64,000 bases of DNA, from contig JAUJYZ010000075.1 of the NCBI GenBank assembly GCA_033675265.1, positions 62,001-126,000 of the forward strand, written 5' to 3'. Shown in pieces: positions 39,492-61,091 of this stretch (positions within the stretch are counted from its first letter, which is position 1; every line of letters starts with the position of its first letter). The position numbers were made by a program, and so were the translations under genes. Under the pieces are notes generated by a model. It saw only the letters and a program-made list of their open reading frames with translations. It made no database searches and had not been told where the DNA came from. This DNA comes from Actinostola sp. cb2023. Taxonomy: Eukaryota > Cnidaria > Anthozoa > Actiniaria > Actinostolidae.

Positions 39492-42306
39492 GTAAGTGTA
39501 ACATCCATAACAGTAAGTGTAACATCCATGACAGTAAGTGTAACATCCATAACAGTAAGTGTAACATCCATAACAGTAAGTGTAACATCCATAACAGTAG
39601 GTGTAACATCCATGACAGTAAGTGTAACATCCATAACAGTAAGTGTAACATCAATAACAGTAAGTGTAACATCCATAACAGTAAGTGTAACATCCATAAC
39701 AGTAAGTGTAACATCAATAACAGTAAGTGTAACATCAATAACAGTAAGTGTAACATTCATAACAGTAAGTGTAACATCAATAACAGTAAGTATAACATCA
39801 ATAACAGTAAGTGTAACATCCATAACAGTAAGTGTAACATCCATAACAGTAGGTGTAACATCCATGACAGTAAGTGTAACATCAATAACAGTAAGTGTAA
39901 CATCAATAACAGTAAGTGTAACATCAATAACAGTAAGTGTAACATCCATAACAGTAAGTGTAACATCAATAACAGTAAGTGTAACATCCATAACAGTAAG
40001 TGTAGCATCAATAACAGTAAGTGTAGCATCAATAACAGTAAGTGTAACATCCATAATAGTAAGTGTAGCATCAATAACAGTAAGTGTAACATCCATAACA
40101 GTAAGTGTAACATCCATGACAGTAAGTGTAACATCCATAATAGTAAGTGTAACATCCATAACAGTAAGTGTAAACATCAATAACAGTAAGTGTAACATCA
40201 ATAACAGTAAGTGTAACATCCATAACAGTAAGTGTAACATCAATAACAGTAAGTGTAACATTCATAACAGTAAGTGTAACATCATAACAGTAAGTGTAAC
40301 ATCCATAACAGTAAGTGTAACATCCATAACAGTAAGTGTAACATCCATAACAGTAAGTGTAAACATCAATAACAGTAAGTGTAACATCAATAACAGTAAG
40401 TGTAACATTCATAACAGTAAGTGTAACATCAATAACAGTAAGTGTAACATCAATAACAGTAAGTGTAACATTCATAACAGTAAGTGTAACATCAATAACA
40501 GTAAGTGTAACATCAATAACAGTAAGTGTAACATCCATAACAGTAAGTGTAACATCCATAACAGTAAGTGTAACATCAATAACAGTAAGTGTAACATCAA
40601 TAACAGTAAGTGTAACATTCATAACAGTAAGTGTAACATCAATAACAGTAAGTGTAACATTCATAACAGTAAGTGTAACATCAATAACAGTAAGTGTAAC
40701 ATCAATAACAGTAAGTGTAACATCCATAACAGTAAGTGTAACATTCATAACAGTAAGTGTAACATCATAACAGTAAGTGTAACATCAATAACAGTAAGTG
40801 TAACATCAATAACAGTAAGTGTAACATTCATAACAGTAAGTGTAACATCAATAACAGTAAGTGTAACATCAATAACAGTAAGTGTAACATCAATAACAGT
40901 AAGTGTAACATCAATAACAGTAAGTGTAACATCAATAACAGTAAGTGTAACATCAATAACAGTAAGTGTAACATCAATAACAGTAAGTGTAACATTCATA
41001 ACAGTAAGTGTAACATTCATAACAGTAAGTGTAACATCAATAACAGTAAGTGTAACATCAATAACAGTAAGTGTAACATCAATAACAGTAAGTGTAACAT
41101 CCATAACAGTAAGTGTAACATCAATAACAGTAAGTGTAACATCAATAACAGTAAGTGTAACATCAATAACAGTAAGTGTAACATCAATAACAGTAAGTGT
41201 AACATTCATAACAGTAAGTGTAACATCAATAACAGTAAGTGTAACATCAATAACAGTAAGTGTAACATCAATAACAGTAAGTGTAACATCAATAACAGTA
41301 AGTGTAACATCCATAACAGTAAGTGTAACATCCATAACAGTAAGTGTAACATCAATAACAGTAAGTGTAACATCAATAACAGTAAGTGTAACACATAACA
41401 GTAAGTGTAACACATAACAGTAAGTGTAACATCATAACAGTAAGTGTAACATCAATAACAGTAAGTGTAACATCAATAACAGTAAGTGTAACATCAATAA
41501 CAGTAAGTGTAACATCCATAACAGTAAGTGTAACATTCATAACAGTAAGTGTAACATTCATAACAGTAAGTGTAACATCAATAACAGTAAGTGTAACATC
41601 AATAACAGTAAGTGTAACATCAATAACAGTAAGTGTAACATTCATAACAGTAAGTGTAACATCAATAACAGTAAGTGTAACATTCATAACAGTAAGTGTA
41701 ACATCAATAACAGTAAGTGTAACATCAATAACAGTAAGTGTAACATCAATAACAGTAAGTGTAACATCAATAACAGTAAGTGTAACATTCATAACAGTAA
41801 GTGTAACATTCATAACAGTAAGTGTAACATCAATAACAGTAAGTGTAACATCAATAACAGTAAGTGTAACATCAATAACAGTAAGTGTAACATCAATAAC
41901 AGTAAGTGTAACATCAATAACAGTAAGTGTAACATCAATAACAGTAAGTGTAACATCAATAACAGTAAGTGTAACATTCATAACAGTAAGTGTAACATCC
42001 ATAACAGTAAGTGTAACATCAATAACAGTAAGTGTAACATCAATAACAGTAAGTGTAACATCAATAACAGTAAGTGTAACATCAATAACAGTAAGTGTAA
42101 CATCATAACAGTAAGTGTAACATGCATAACAACAGTAAGTGTAACATCCATAACAGTAAGTGTAACATTCATAACAGTAAGTGTAACATCAATAACAGTA
42201 AGTGTAACATCAATAACAGTAAGTGTAACATTCATAACAGTATGTGTAACATCCATGACAGTAAGTATAACATCCATGACAGAAGTGTAACATCCACGAC
42301 AATAAG
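39492..42306. repeat. 21-bp minisatellite, about 134 copies
   Basis: Unit AACAGTAAGTGTAACATCAA plus T, with the variant triplets ATCAAT, ATCCAT and ATTCAT, and rare one-base losses (ACATCATAACAG, ACACATAACAG). Because 21 is a multiple of 3, open frames up to 629 codons arise on both strands with a seven-residue period (TVSVTSI, NVTLTVI, LHLLLLM). These are artefacts. Confidence 0.97.
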
Positions 42307-42430
42307 TATTATTAGTCGGGCTTCCTGTGTGGAAGCCCCGACTCTAAAAATGAGAAGCGTTCTTTGTCGTCGTCTTCGTCGTCGACCCCAAAAAGCACGC
42401 ATGCGCCCTGTCGGCCGCTAAGATAATCAC
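42307..42430. mobile_element. Fragment with GGGCTTCCTGT end
   Basis: TCGGGCTTCCTGTGTGGAAG, CTTTGTCGTCGTCTTCGTCG and GCACGCATGCGCCCTG resemble, inverted, the segment at 56560-56690 (GCGCATGCGCC, GACGACAACGACGAAGAAG, CAGGAAGCCCGAG). An unnamed repeat family. Confidence 0.55.
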
Positions 42431-43031
42431 CGACCAACATATCAACACGAGACATCGCACATCGTCCTCTTTCTTCAGAAACCTTGTCGAAGGAAGGTTA
42501 ATATGTCGTCTTGTTTAAGCTTATATTTGTATTTGGTATGGATATATTTATGGCACCAAATAAACTATTGTCATTTCTATGATTCGCTGAGTTTGTGAAA
42601 TCGATTTTACAAAGAAAGCAGTTCTACCGAGTCATGCATAATCACCCAAGGCTCTAACAACATGGTTTCTTCACAAACCTTGTCAGTTGGAGGAAGGTTA
42701 CTAGTATGTCGTCTTGTTTTTTATTATTTTTCTCCGTACGCGTCAACGTCGAGCTAAAGCCGAAGGAGACATAAAGTCTGGCCAAGAAAGATTAGAAAGC
42801 ACAAACCAATCAGGGAAAGCACCAGAGGTCAAGGGGCCAAAATATAAGTGTTTATTCGTCTAAATCCAAATTTAGATTGAAACAGGACGCTCTAGTAACA
42901 TGAAGTATATACTGTAAAGTTCGCAGTCTACTGAAATTGCAAGGAAATATTAAAGCATGTTCAGTATCGAGCTCGAGTCACGCAACGACGAGCAACCAAA
43001 AAACTGTTTCAATCGCACTATATAAGATATC

Positions 43032-43052
43032 GGGGGGGGGGGGGGGGGGGGG
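43032..43052. repeat. Poly-G tract
   Basis: About 21 consecutive G. It stands about 300 bp from the poly-C tract at 43349-43404, with CCTTTTAGGGT repeated several times between them (43096, 43126, 43172, 43278). Confidence 0.95.
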
Positions 43053-43346
43053 GTACTCCCTTTGTACAAGTGGTAGGGGTGATCGGCGGTCCTTTTAGGG
43101 TCGAAAATATTTCCTATGTGTACCTTTTAGGGTTCCGACACAAAAGTCAGTTACGTAACATGAGTCCGTACCTTTTAGGGTCAATTGAAAGAACAGAAGA
43201 AAGATATTGTCCAGGCACTGATTAAACGATATCAGCACAATCACTTTTTCGCCATATATGGTCATATATGTCGTACCTTTTAGGGGTTGATCAAATCAAC
43301 ATGGCTTCAAGAGCTCTTTTAATTTATGCGTACCTTTTGGGGTCGT

Positions 43347-43348
<2 letters not shown>

Positions 43349-43404
<56 letters not shown>
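43349..43404. repeat. Poly-C tract, about 55 bp
   Basis: Uninterrupted C run abutting the end of the Ty3/gypsy fragment. Long C runs can fold as i-motif and the other strand as G-quadruplex; the exact length is likely unstable or mis-assembled. Confidence 0.93.
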
Positions 43405-43406
<2 letters not shown>

Positions 43407-43905
43407 GTAGGCCCTGCTCAATATATCAGCTAGATACATTTCAGTTCCTTTCAGATATTTCAAAGTAATATCGTAGCCTTGAAGTCGTAAGTCGTAATAG
43501 CATTCTTTGTAACCTTTTTGGTGCCTTGTGTAGCGGTTTCTTTGTGATTGATTCGAGAGGCTTGTGATCTGAGTGAACCACAACTGGTTTACCCTACTAA
43601 GTGTAGTGGTGGAATCTTTCCACCCCAAATACGACGGCTAGTAATTCTTTCTCCATGGACACATATCCGGTTTCACACGGTGTTAGGGCTCTACTGGCAA
43701 ATGCAATAGGCTGTCCTTTATGCAGGAGGGCAGCGACCAAGCCTTTGTCTGATGCATCACACTGTAAAGTCAATCCTTCCTCTGGATTATAATATCGTAG
43801 TACTGGTGATCTTGTGACGAGCTGCTTGATCTCTTCAAATACCTGGTCATCAGGTGGGCTTCGAGCCAGCACCACTCTGTTTCCTTCAGCGTCAATACTC
43901 TGAGA
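43405..43905 (-). pseudogene. Ty3/gypsy retrotransposon fragment (RT end and RNase H)
   Basis: Minus-strand frames 43875-43597 and 43628-43405 read as one Pol segment. EIKQLVTRSPVLRYYNPEEG and LQCDASDKGLVAALL with PIAFASRALTPCE and YVSMEKELLAVVFGVERF are the RT thumb and RNase H start. TLKYLKGTEMYLADILSRAY is the end of the RNase H region. A frameshift lies near 43600-43625 and a second between RFHHYT and the GYDITLKYL segment. The fragment lacks LTRs, gag, protease, most of RT and integrase. The poly-G read-through after LSRAYP marks where the element stops. Confidence 0.85.
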
Positions 43906-43984
43906 GGTTCACATATCATACATCACTCAACTGTGGCAATAACTTAATTAGGTAGATCACGACGCCCAGAAATCGTTGTAAGCA

Positions 43985-44500
43985 TCAGTACATCAACGCA
44001 TGCATTGGTTGTCACACTGGACTATTGGTTATAGCTATCATCACGCATGTCAGTACATCAAAGCATGCATTAGCAATCGTCACGCATGTCAGTACATCAA
44101 CGCATGTATTGGTTGTCACACTGGACAATTGTTTATAGCTACCGTCACGCATGTCAGTACATCAACGCACGTATTGGTTGTCACACTGAACAATTGTTTA
44201 TAGTTACAGCCTACAGTCGTCACGCATGTCAGTACATCAACGCATGTATTGGTTCTCACACTGGACTATTGTTTATAGCTACCGTCACGCATGTCAGTAC
44301 GGTTGTCACACTGGACTATTGTTTATAGCTACCGTCACGCATGTCAGTACATCAACGCAAGTATAGGTTGTCACACTGGACTATTGTTTATAGCTACCGT
44401 CACGCATGTCAATACATCAACGCAAGTATTGGTTGTCACACTGGACTATTGTTTATAGCTACCGTCACGCATGTCAGTACATCAACGCACGTATTGGTTG
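43985..44500. repeat. 65-bp tandem repeat, about 8 copies
   Basis: Unit built from TCACGCATGTCAGTACATCA, ACGCATGTATTGGTTGTCAC and ACTGGACTATTGTTTATAGC, with truncated copies at the left end and near 44285. Confidence 0.9.
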
Positions 44501-45694
44501 TCATTTAATTTGCTATTCTCTTAGTCTGCAGGTTATATAACCTACTAATTAGCTGCGCTGTTTTTGTTATTTTCTAATCGCCATGTGAACTCTTTCGCGG
44601 CGACTTTACTCTTTTAAATAATAATAATAAAAAGAAGAATATTTATTACATATTCCTTACATGGCTCTTCCATATGTAATTACAACAAACGTTAAGCTAA
44701 AATATACAAAAAAAAGCTAATATTTACATGTGCACAAGTAAAGTTAAGTAAAGTATCCTAGAACAGCTGCTGCAAGCAGAAACTGGAATTGTTTAGGATG
44801 AGGTTGTGTGAGTTAATAAGACAAAAACAATCTAGATTCATGTACTTTGCTGTTGTTTTTCATTTTCATAAATAGACGACGATACTAGTGTTTTATTACA
44901 TAAAAGAAAATAACTTGTTTTTATCATTTCAAGTAGAAAAACAGTTTAATTATGAATGCGATGTTTTTCTACAAATCATAGACTGCTGCCCAAGTAGTGC
45001 AAAATCATTAAATCTAGTTTTGATTCATTTGATTGATTTTCAGTTTGACGTTCTTAGAATAGCATTCTTGCTGAAACACTTTCAATTTGCCCAGCAACCA
45101 CGCTAACAATAAGAGTGAGAACACCAGCAGGTTCAAATACATAACGACACATCTTTGATGAATAATACATGAAAGCAGTGTTCAAGGCTTGAAGACATCG
45201 ATATATTTGCCTAACGATTTGTAACCAGACCCATCCAAGATAACCACTTAACCGAGGTAAGACTTCCAAGAAATGAACGATTTAATTCTATCTATTTCTT
45301 TTTACATACATACATGATATTTGCATACATGTCATGTTGACCGGCCGAGTGGTGCGTGAATACTTTATCAGTTCAAATCAAAGGAAAACAGGCTCGATAA
45401 TATACAGGAACAAATTATCTCTGGTCAAACTTAGCAGCGAACACTGATCTTTGTTTTGTCAACAGTCTCGCTTTTCGTATGCTAAATACTCAATGAACCT
45501 TATAATGCCCATCATAACATATGCAATTCGAGTCTTTTTGTTGTTTAAACAAATGTTAGATCCGGCCATTCTCTCAGGGGAATCAATTATACATCTGTGA
45601 TTGGTGGAAAGGGTTTCGTGCCTCGTGCCAGGCATCAACACACTGCAGTTGTGATTTCCAGTCAACGAAGAAGGACCTCTAGTTGTGGTTCACC
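44501..45694. other. Upstream region of the meteorin gene
   Basis: AT-rich unique sequence without a recognised exon. No clear TATA box or initiator can be assigned. The gene's promoter presumably lies in the last few hundred bases. Confidence 0.4.
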
Positions 45695-55540
<9,846 letters not shown>

Positions 55541-56154
55541 TATCTATTTATAATTTATTTATTACGGATTACATTCACAACGCTATTGGACTTACGAATC
55601 ATTTGATTGAATAGGACTTGTCACGTGATATTAACGCATTATCCAATAGCTGTACAGCAATGTATATCAACTAAGTACTATATACATCAAAAGAAATTTA
55701 AAGATAGATTTATCGTCAAACGAATACCATACAAAGTACAAGAAATTTAATATAAATCAGGTCATTGTAATAGAACCGAAGATGTTTAGAACAGAAACAT
55801 TGTATAATCACGAGATGTAACATATTATTGGATATCAAGTGTCTTACGCCTACTGTGCCGCGTCACCTTTTACTTTTTAGTCAGTAGTCATCTTGATCTA
55901 AGAGAAAACAGTCTGAAAAGAATTCATTTTTAAATTGAACGGACAACAGATGCATCCATGTAGACGGGGGCTGGCGAGAGAAGTTACAAGATGTACTATG
56001 TAACGGTTATATTGATGTAGTATTTAATAGACTCTTGCTAAGCCACCGACATCTGAGAGAAGTACACTTTCAGACAGACCAATTGCAAGGCCAAATGTTA
56101 TTCTCTAGGATATGCTTATTAACCTGAAGCAATAAAGTACACTTCGAAGTACTA
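55541..56154. other. 3' flank of the meteorin gene
   Basis: Presumed 3' UTR and intergenic DNA. AT-rich; no canonical AATAAA close to the stop could be assigned with confidence. Confidence 0.4.
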
Positions 56155-56222
56155 ATACTTAACAATGAAGTCGAGGTGAATATTCACCACTAATCACTGA
56201 GCCTGAGGTGAATAATTGTTTT
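56155..56222. mobile_element. Copy of the GAGGTGAATAATTG motif
   Basis: GAAGTCGAGGTGAATATTCA and ATCACTGAGCCTGAGGTGAA match the arms at 35344-35425 and 35696-35763. Confidence 0.6.
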
Positions 56223-56225
56223 AGT

Positions 56226-56372
56226 AGAGTACAAACCATATGTCCGTGAAACAGTACTAACCGGTAATTAGTACTAAAATAGCACTGATGAAACAATAGA
56301 AAACAATAGAGATAACACTATTTAGTACTATTTAGTACTGTTTCACGGACATATGGTTTGCACTCTATAATT
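56226..56372. mobile_element. Palindromic MITE (AGTACTAA/GTTTCACGGACATATGG)
   Basis: GAGTACAAACCATATGTCCG, TGAAACAGTACTAA on the left and TTAGTACTGTTTCACGGACA, TATGGTTTGCACTC on the right; AGTACTA motifs repeat inside. Confidence 0.8.
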
Positions 56373-56429
56373 TTAGACTTGAATATCAGAGAAAAGACGA
56401 AATTCAGGATAAAAAAAAACTTTTATTAG

Positions 56430-56690
56430 TACTTCCGCGTTGGAGATTTTACTTCCGCTCTCGACCAGTGATTATCGTCTCATAATCACTGGTCGCTCGA
56501 CCAATCACAGCGCGCGAAACTCTATATTCACTGTCTAAAATTATACTAATACTTCTTGAGAAATCTTAGCGTTACAGAGCGCATGCGCCTTAGAGCCCAG
56601 ATGGCGATTTGTAATGAGAAACGAAACACGACGACAACGACGAAGAAGAAGAAACAGCATTTTTAAATTCTACAGGAAGCCCGAGTAAAT
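56430..56690. mobile_element. Repeat fragment ending CAGGAAGCCCGAG
   Basis: CCAGTGATTATCG and its inverse CATAATCACTGG at 56465-56490, then GCGCATGCGCC, GACGACAACGACGAAGAAGA and the CAGGAAGCCCGAG end; related inverted fragment at 42307-42430. Confidence 0.55.
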
Positions 56691-57256
56691 ATTCTCCTGC
56701 ATGGTATATTGCCGATACTCAAAAAGCAAAGTCCAAAACGTAACGAGTTGCCGACGTTAAATAAAGTCCTTTACTTTTTTACTTTAACCAGTCAGAACCC
56801 TCCAACCACCCAAAACTTAGGATGAGGGGCTTGTGGGGAAGGCAACAGTGAAATGTGTGAGACTGTTCAAGGTACAATATTCGGCAATATAAACGAGACA
56901 CCTATGTCCCTTCCCCTTCCACAATGTTGATCAGTGATGGTCTGTAATAATCTGATGCAATACATTGAATTTTGAATCCTAACATCAACATTGGAAAGGG
57001 GGAGGGGGACGAGACTTTAGAAATTCATGGTCGCACATTTTAATATGCATGGGATTGTAGTTCCCTAGGCCGGACTGTGTTCCTTATTGTTGGATCTGTT
57101 ATCATCGCTGCCACTTGTACATTTTCCGTTACTGAAGAGGGCCGTTTGGCCGAAAAGCCTTTAACGAAATACATCACGTAGCTGTTTGATGGCGTCTTTG
57201 TTTGTCTATTCATTGTTCAAGCTAGTGTACGACGCCGCTAGGGTCTGCGCCAAAGC
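56691..57256. other. No gene recognised
   Basis: Unique sequence; no supported exon, RNA gene or repeat. Confidence 0.4.
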
Positions 57257-58304
57257 TTACGGGTCGTGGCGTGCCAGTACCTCTGATGGTCCACCTGGAC
57301 CTGCGCGACCTTCAAGTAGTGGGACGCGGTAGGAACGTGACGCAAGCCAATATGATCCATAATGTCTGTGCCATTTGGCTACCGGACAAGAGTGATGGCT
57401 ATACTCCGGCTTGAAATCTGTGCTGTATTTCACCCTCGTAAACCTTAGCTTCTTGCAAGTATGAACGGAGGCGGGACTGCAACGTAGAGTTGGCAATCTG
57501 CTTATTCAGGATCTTCCTCGCAGAGCTGAGAGGTCGAAACAAGTAACCAGCGGACAGATCCACACCAAGCACAGAGAAAATTGCAACATAAGTGTCTATG
57601 GCTTTTATTGGACACAGAGAAAAGTCGGAATGGCGACGAATGCCGAAAAGATTAGATGAACCGTCCCTGAGCGACTTTCCCCAGACGTGATTGAACAACT
57701 GGCCATTGTTGTGTGGGAACCGCATTACTTCTTCAGTTGGGTCTTAACGAGAGTTAGTGGCGTTTGCACGATGTCCTGAAAAATAGCATATTTTAAGACG
57801 GCGCCGCGTCTCTCGTGTAAAGAAACAATTGGCAGGCCGATATGCCGGGAGTTGTCATCTTTCCATCGATACATTGAGACAGTTGAAAGAGCTTAGCGAG
57901 GAAGAACGGCATCGCTTGCTTAGGGGTGACAGCAGCCTGGAGTTGCTTAGACGTAAAAGCCTTTAGATAGGCCTTAACTTCACTGAGCCGAAGCGGCAGG
58001 CTAGCGCGGTGTTCCAGTCTCTTCACTCATCTTTACAAATTGACCGGTGCTTCTCTATGTAGGAGTCCACTGTAGCATAGGAGAGGCAAACAGGACAGCC
58101 ACAGTTATGGATTCCATGCTTTCCAAGGTGAGGACAAGAGGTAACGTTGACCTGCGTCTTTCCCCAGGAATCTTTCAATGCCAAAAAACGACAAACATTT
58201 TTAGGCGTGGCAGAGAACAGCATTTTGTTCCCCGGCAGAGAACACAAAAAGCTGGATAACTCCTTTTTCAGTATTTTGCTTAGCATAAGCAGAGGACAAA
58301 GCAA
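57257..58304 (-). pseudogene. Tyrosine recombinase of a mobile element (dead)
   Basis: Minus-strand pieces in order: a zinc-binding-like N-terminus (PKNVCRFLALKDSWGKTQVN, CPHLGKHGIHNCGCPVC), a helical core-binding region (SEVKAYLKAFTSKQLQAAVT, PKQAMPFFLAKLFQL), and the catalytic part (RFPHNNGQLFNHVWGKSLRD, FGIRRHSDFSLCPIKAIDTY, AGYLFRP). It reads like the phage-integrase-type recombinases of eukaryotic Crypton/DIRS-like elements. It is broken by a TGA after RSICKDE (about 58022), a frame change soon after, a further frame break near 57730-57790 and another near 57400. Where the family has HxxR the sequence reads QHRFQAG, so the second catalytic arginine is gone. The tyrosine region is scrambled. 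Confidence 0.75.
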
Positions 58305-58456
58305 TGGCCTGCAGTTGGTCGAGTCGGCTATCTATGGAGGACATTTATTTATTTATTGTAATTAATATTTATACATGGACATCTAATTTAGCAAGTTAGT
58401 TTAAATAGAGCCCTGTTGAAACTGTATATTATAAACGTATAAAATATATTACAAAC

Positions 58457-59246
58457 ATACAGTCAATCCAAAAAAGGTTGTCCAGAATATATACACATAT
58501 AACTATCACGTGACCGCATATACAGAACACATTAAAAAGGTTAAAAAGTGTTGATTTTATTCTGAATAATGTAGCCAAAAGCTGATTACTAATAAGGGAA
58601 CCTGGAGTTAATGTATTCCATATATACGGTCACGTGATAGTTATATGTGTATATGTGTATATAGCTAATTGCATAATCGTTGTCGGGTCAAAATCATAAA
58701 AGCTATGACCAAAAGGAATTCTGGGAAATTAAAACTCTCAAATACCACCGTCAAATCATCGACCTTTTTATCCAGACTTGTAGGATCGTAGTTAAATAGC
58801 TCATATACATTCAAAACTACGAGAACATTGAATATATCTGTATGTAATGCGTGTCATGAACTGATTTCCCATCCATCCTTGCGGTCTCAGCTTCTATGAT
58901 TTATGATTTTCAACCCGACAACGATTATACAATTAGCTATATACAGTCAATGTCATTAACGTTGTCCAGCTAAAAAGAGATTAACACTACAATAAATGTC
59001 ACGTGTCTCATCATATATCCGTTTTGCGCGCGATATATGAGCAATTATTGTGCACGTGGAGCCGATATAACGGCTTCATACTTTGAATTATATCAGCTCC
59101 TCGTGCACAATAATTGCTTGTTTCGTGTACGCAAAACGAATATATGATGAGACACGTGACATTTATTGTAGTGTTAATCTCTTTTTAGCTGGACAACGTT
59201 AATGACATTGACTGTATTCTGGACAACTTTTTTTGGATTGACTGTA
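58457..59246. mobile_element. Three-level nest of MITEs
   Basis: Outer element: CAGTCAATCCAAAAAAGGTT at 58461 to the inverse ending at 59244, same family as 25147-25391, flanked by TA. Inserted in it are two others side by side. The first is an element with ends TAGCTAATTG(C/T)ATAATCGTT (about 58662-58939). The second has ends CAGTCAATGTCATTAACGTT (58944-59214). The second shares CAGTCAAT and the TA flank with its host, so it may belong to a sister family. Confidence 0.85.
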
Positions 59247-59410
59247 TACATGCTAATGGTATACATGCTAATGCATAATATATGAGGGGTGGCCGAAAGA
59301 AGTGGGGCGGTGGCAAAGAGAGGCGCCTCTAAAATCCGCACATCTGGTAAAACCGGAAGTCTAGCTTGATTGCAAAGTTTGCACTCTGGACGGACAGCGG
59401 GAACAAAGTA

Positions 59411-59525
59411 ATACCGAGGTTTTGCGAAACACCGAGTTTTTGTCATTAACCGAATTTTTGTGGGTGAACGAATTTTTTCTGAACTACAGAGTTTTTGCGT
59501 TGGAATGAGTTTTCGGCGTCGATAC
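59411..59525. repeat. Direct repeat, copy 1
   Basis: GTTTTTGTCATTAACCGAAT, GAACGAATTTTTTCTGAA and TTGGAATGAGTTTTCGGCG recur in the same orientation at 60480-60590 with about 85-90% identity. The spacing is about 1.07 kb. Confidence 0.75.
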
Positions 59526-59571
59526 AGTTTTCTCATACTCATTAATTATTCATGAGGAAAACAGCCAACCA

Positions 59572-59764
59572 GTGGTGCTTACCATTTACTCGGAAAAACC
59601 AGAAATTCCGGTTTAAAAAAAAAAGGTATGTGTCATTCCGATCGGAAAGTTCCGGAAAACTCGGTCTAATGGTACACACGTCTACGGAAAAAAACGAAAA
59701 GAGCGGCAAAAGTGGATTACAATACCGGAATTTCCGGTTTTTCCGAATAAATGGTAAGCACCCC
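59572..59764. mobile_element. MITE with GGTGCTTACCATTTA ends
   Basis: GTGCTTACCATTTACTCGGA, AAAACCAGAAATTCCGGT on the left and ACCGGAATTTCCGGTTTTTC, CGAATAAATGGTAAGCAC on the right. TTCCGG motifs recur inside. Confidence 0.8.
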
Positions 59765-60054
59765 GGGTGTCCTCAATTTGGTCACATGATGGAACTGGAT
59801 ACCCCGGAAAGTCCGCTCTAGAGTACTTTGGAATGATTTCAAGTCCGCTCTGGAGTACTTTGAAATATTATTTCAAGTCCTAGGACTGGAAATATCAGTT
59901 CAAGTCCTTCAGAATAGAAATATCATATAAATCAATAACTTAATTTCTGAATACTATTTCAATTTTCACTTGGACACAAGTAACATGTATTGTTATTTGT
60001 CTTAAAAAACTGGGAATGCATAAGTGCTTAAAAAACGCATTTCATAATTTCATA

Positions 60055-60135
60055 AACTCGCTACGGCGGGATTCGAACCCGGAACACTCCATTGCTAATC
60101 CCACTGATTCCTTACCACTATCCATCAGGTAGTTC
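60055..60135 (-). repeat. tRNA-like sequence
   Basis: On the minus strand, box A-like TGGATAGTGGTAAGG and box B GGGTTCGAATCCCGCC at tRNA spacing. The stems are incomplete, so it is a tRNA pseudogene or SINE head. Confidence 0.55.
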
Positions 60136-60479
60136 GATGGGTATATGACGGAATTTGATTCACCTTTATCTTGGCATTCTTTTAATGCGTCATTGAATAT
60201 TGTTTTTGCTTAATAAACAAATACAAAACTATTGCCATTTCAATAAACAAATTCGTCCCGAATAATTAATTTGTTTTAGAAGTAGTTCAAAGGCCTCCAA
60301 TTTCATATTCGGCGACCTTTTGGAGATCGATCGCGAAAATACTATTCGTCACAAAATGCCAGTCGACTAAGAATATCTTCTTCGATCAAAAAACTATCAA
60401 TCACAGAATCTCGGTCGACTAAGAAAAACTTCTTATGTCAAAAACACTGGAGTGATCAGTTTTCCTGCAATACAGAGTT

Positions 60480-60590
60480 TTTGCGAAAAAACAAAGTTTT
60501 TGTCATTAACCAAATTTTTGTCAATGAACGATTTTTTTCTGAAGTACAAAATGTTTGCGTTGGAATGAGTTTTCGGCGGCGCTGGACCCA
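60480..60590. repeat. Direct repeat, copy 2
   Basis: See copy 1 at 59411-59525; this copy has GTTTTTGTCATTAACCAAAT and TTGGAATGAGTTTTCGGCGG. Confidence 0.75.
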
Positions 60591-61091
60591 CATTTTCAAG
60601 GGATCGTTTTATTTTAGTGGACAATAGCTGCGTGACAGCGATTCAGGGATGTTATCCAGTCCGTCTATTCCTATTCTGGAATAAGGTCAATTATATCAAT
60701 GTTTCAGAAATCGTCACGTGAAGTTGCTGATTTGATCATTACGAAGAGATGTAGATGGAGGGAGTTTGCTGAACCGCAATTGCCGCAAGCCCTGTTTTTG
60801 AAAATTCATAGCAGCAAAAGTTATCGGGTGATCTCCATGTTTTCCCCTTCGTTTTCTAATCGACACTATCCTCCAATGGGAACGATCTTATTTGGAGCTG
60901 GAACTAATATTTCAGAAAAGAAGTCACGACCGATTCACGTGTTGTAAACATGTCATCCTGCTGTGATTTGACTGTGATAATGACATACACTGTTAAACAG
61001 AGAGGCGTGGTGTTGATACAGGTTATGGCAAAACTTACCTTGAACTGAGTTCTGAACCGTACATTGGTTTAGCAGCAGTCCGATTTGTAGC
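60591..61091. promoter_or_regulatory. Upstream region of the membrane-protein gene
   Basis: Unique sequence. The frame 60699-60947 has no domain. A GTAG acceptor-like site lies just before the ATG at 61092, so a non-coding exon upstream is possible. Confidence 0.3.

Noticed and set aside
39528..41417. A 629-codon open frame and several 200-codon frames on both strands
   Set aside because: They follow from a 21-bp repeat with no stop in several frames; composition is a seven-residue repeat and no splice or start signals support a gene.
59174..59542. A 122-codon minus-strand frame
   Set aside because: Begins in a direct repeat and ends in nested MITEs; basic composition reflects AAAACTC-type repeats.
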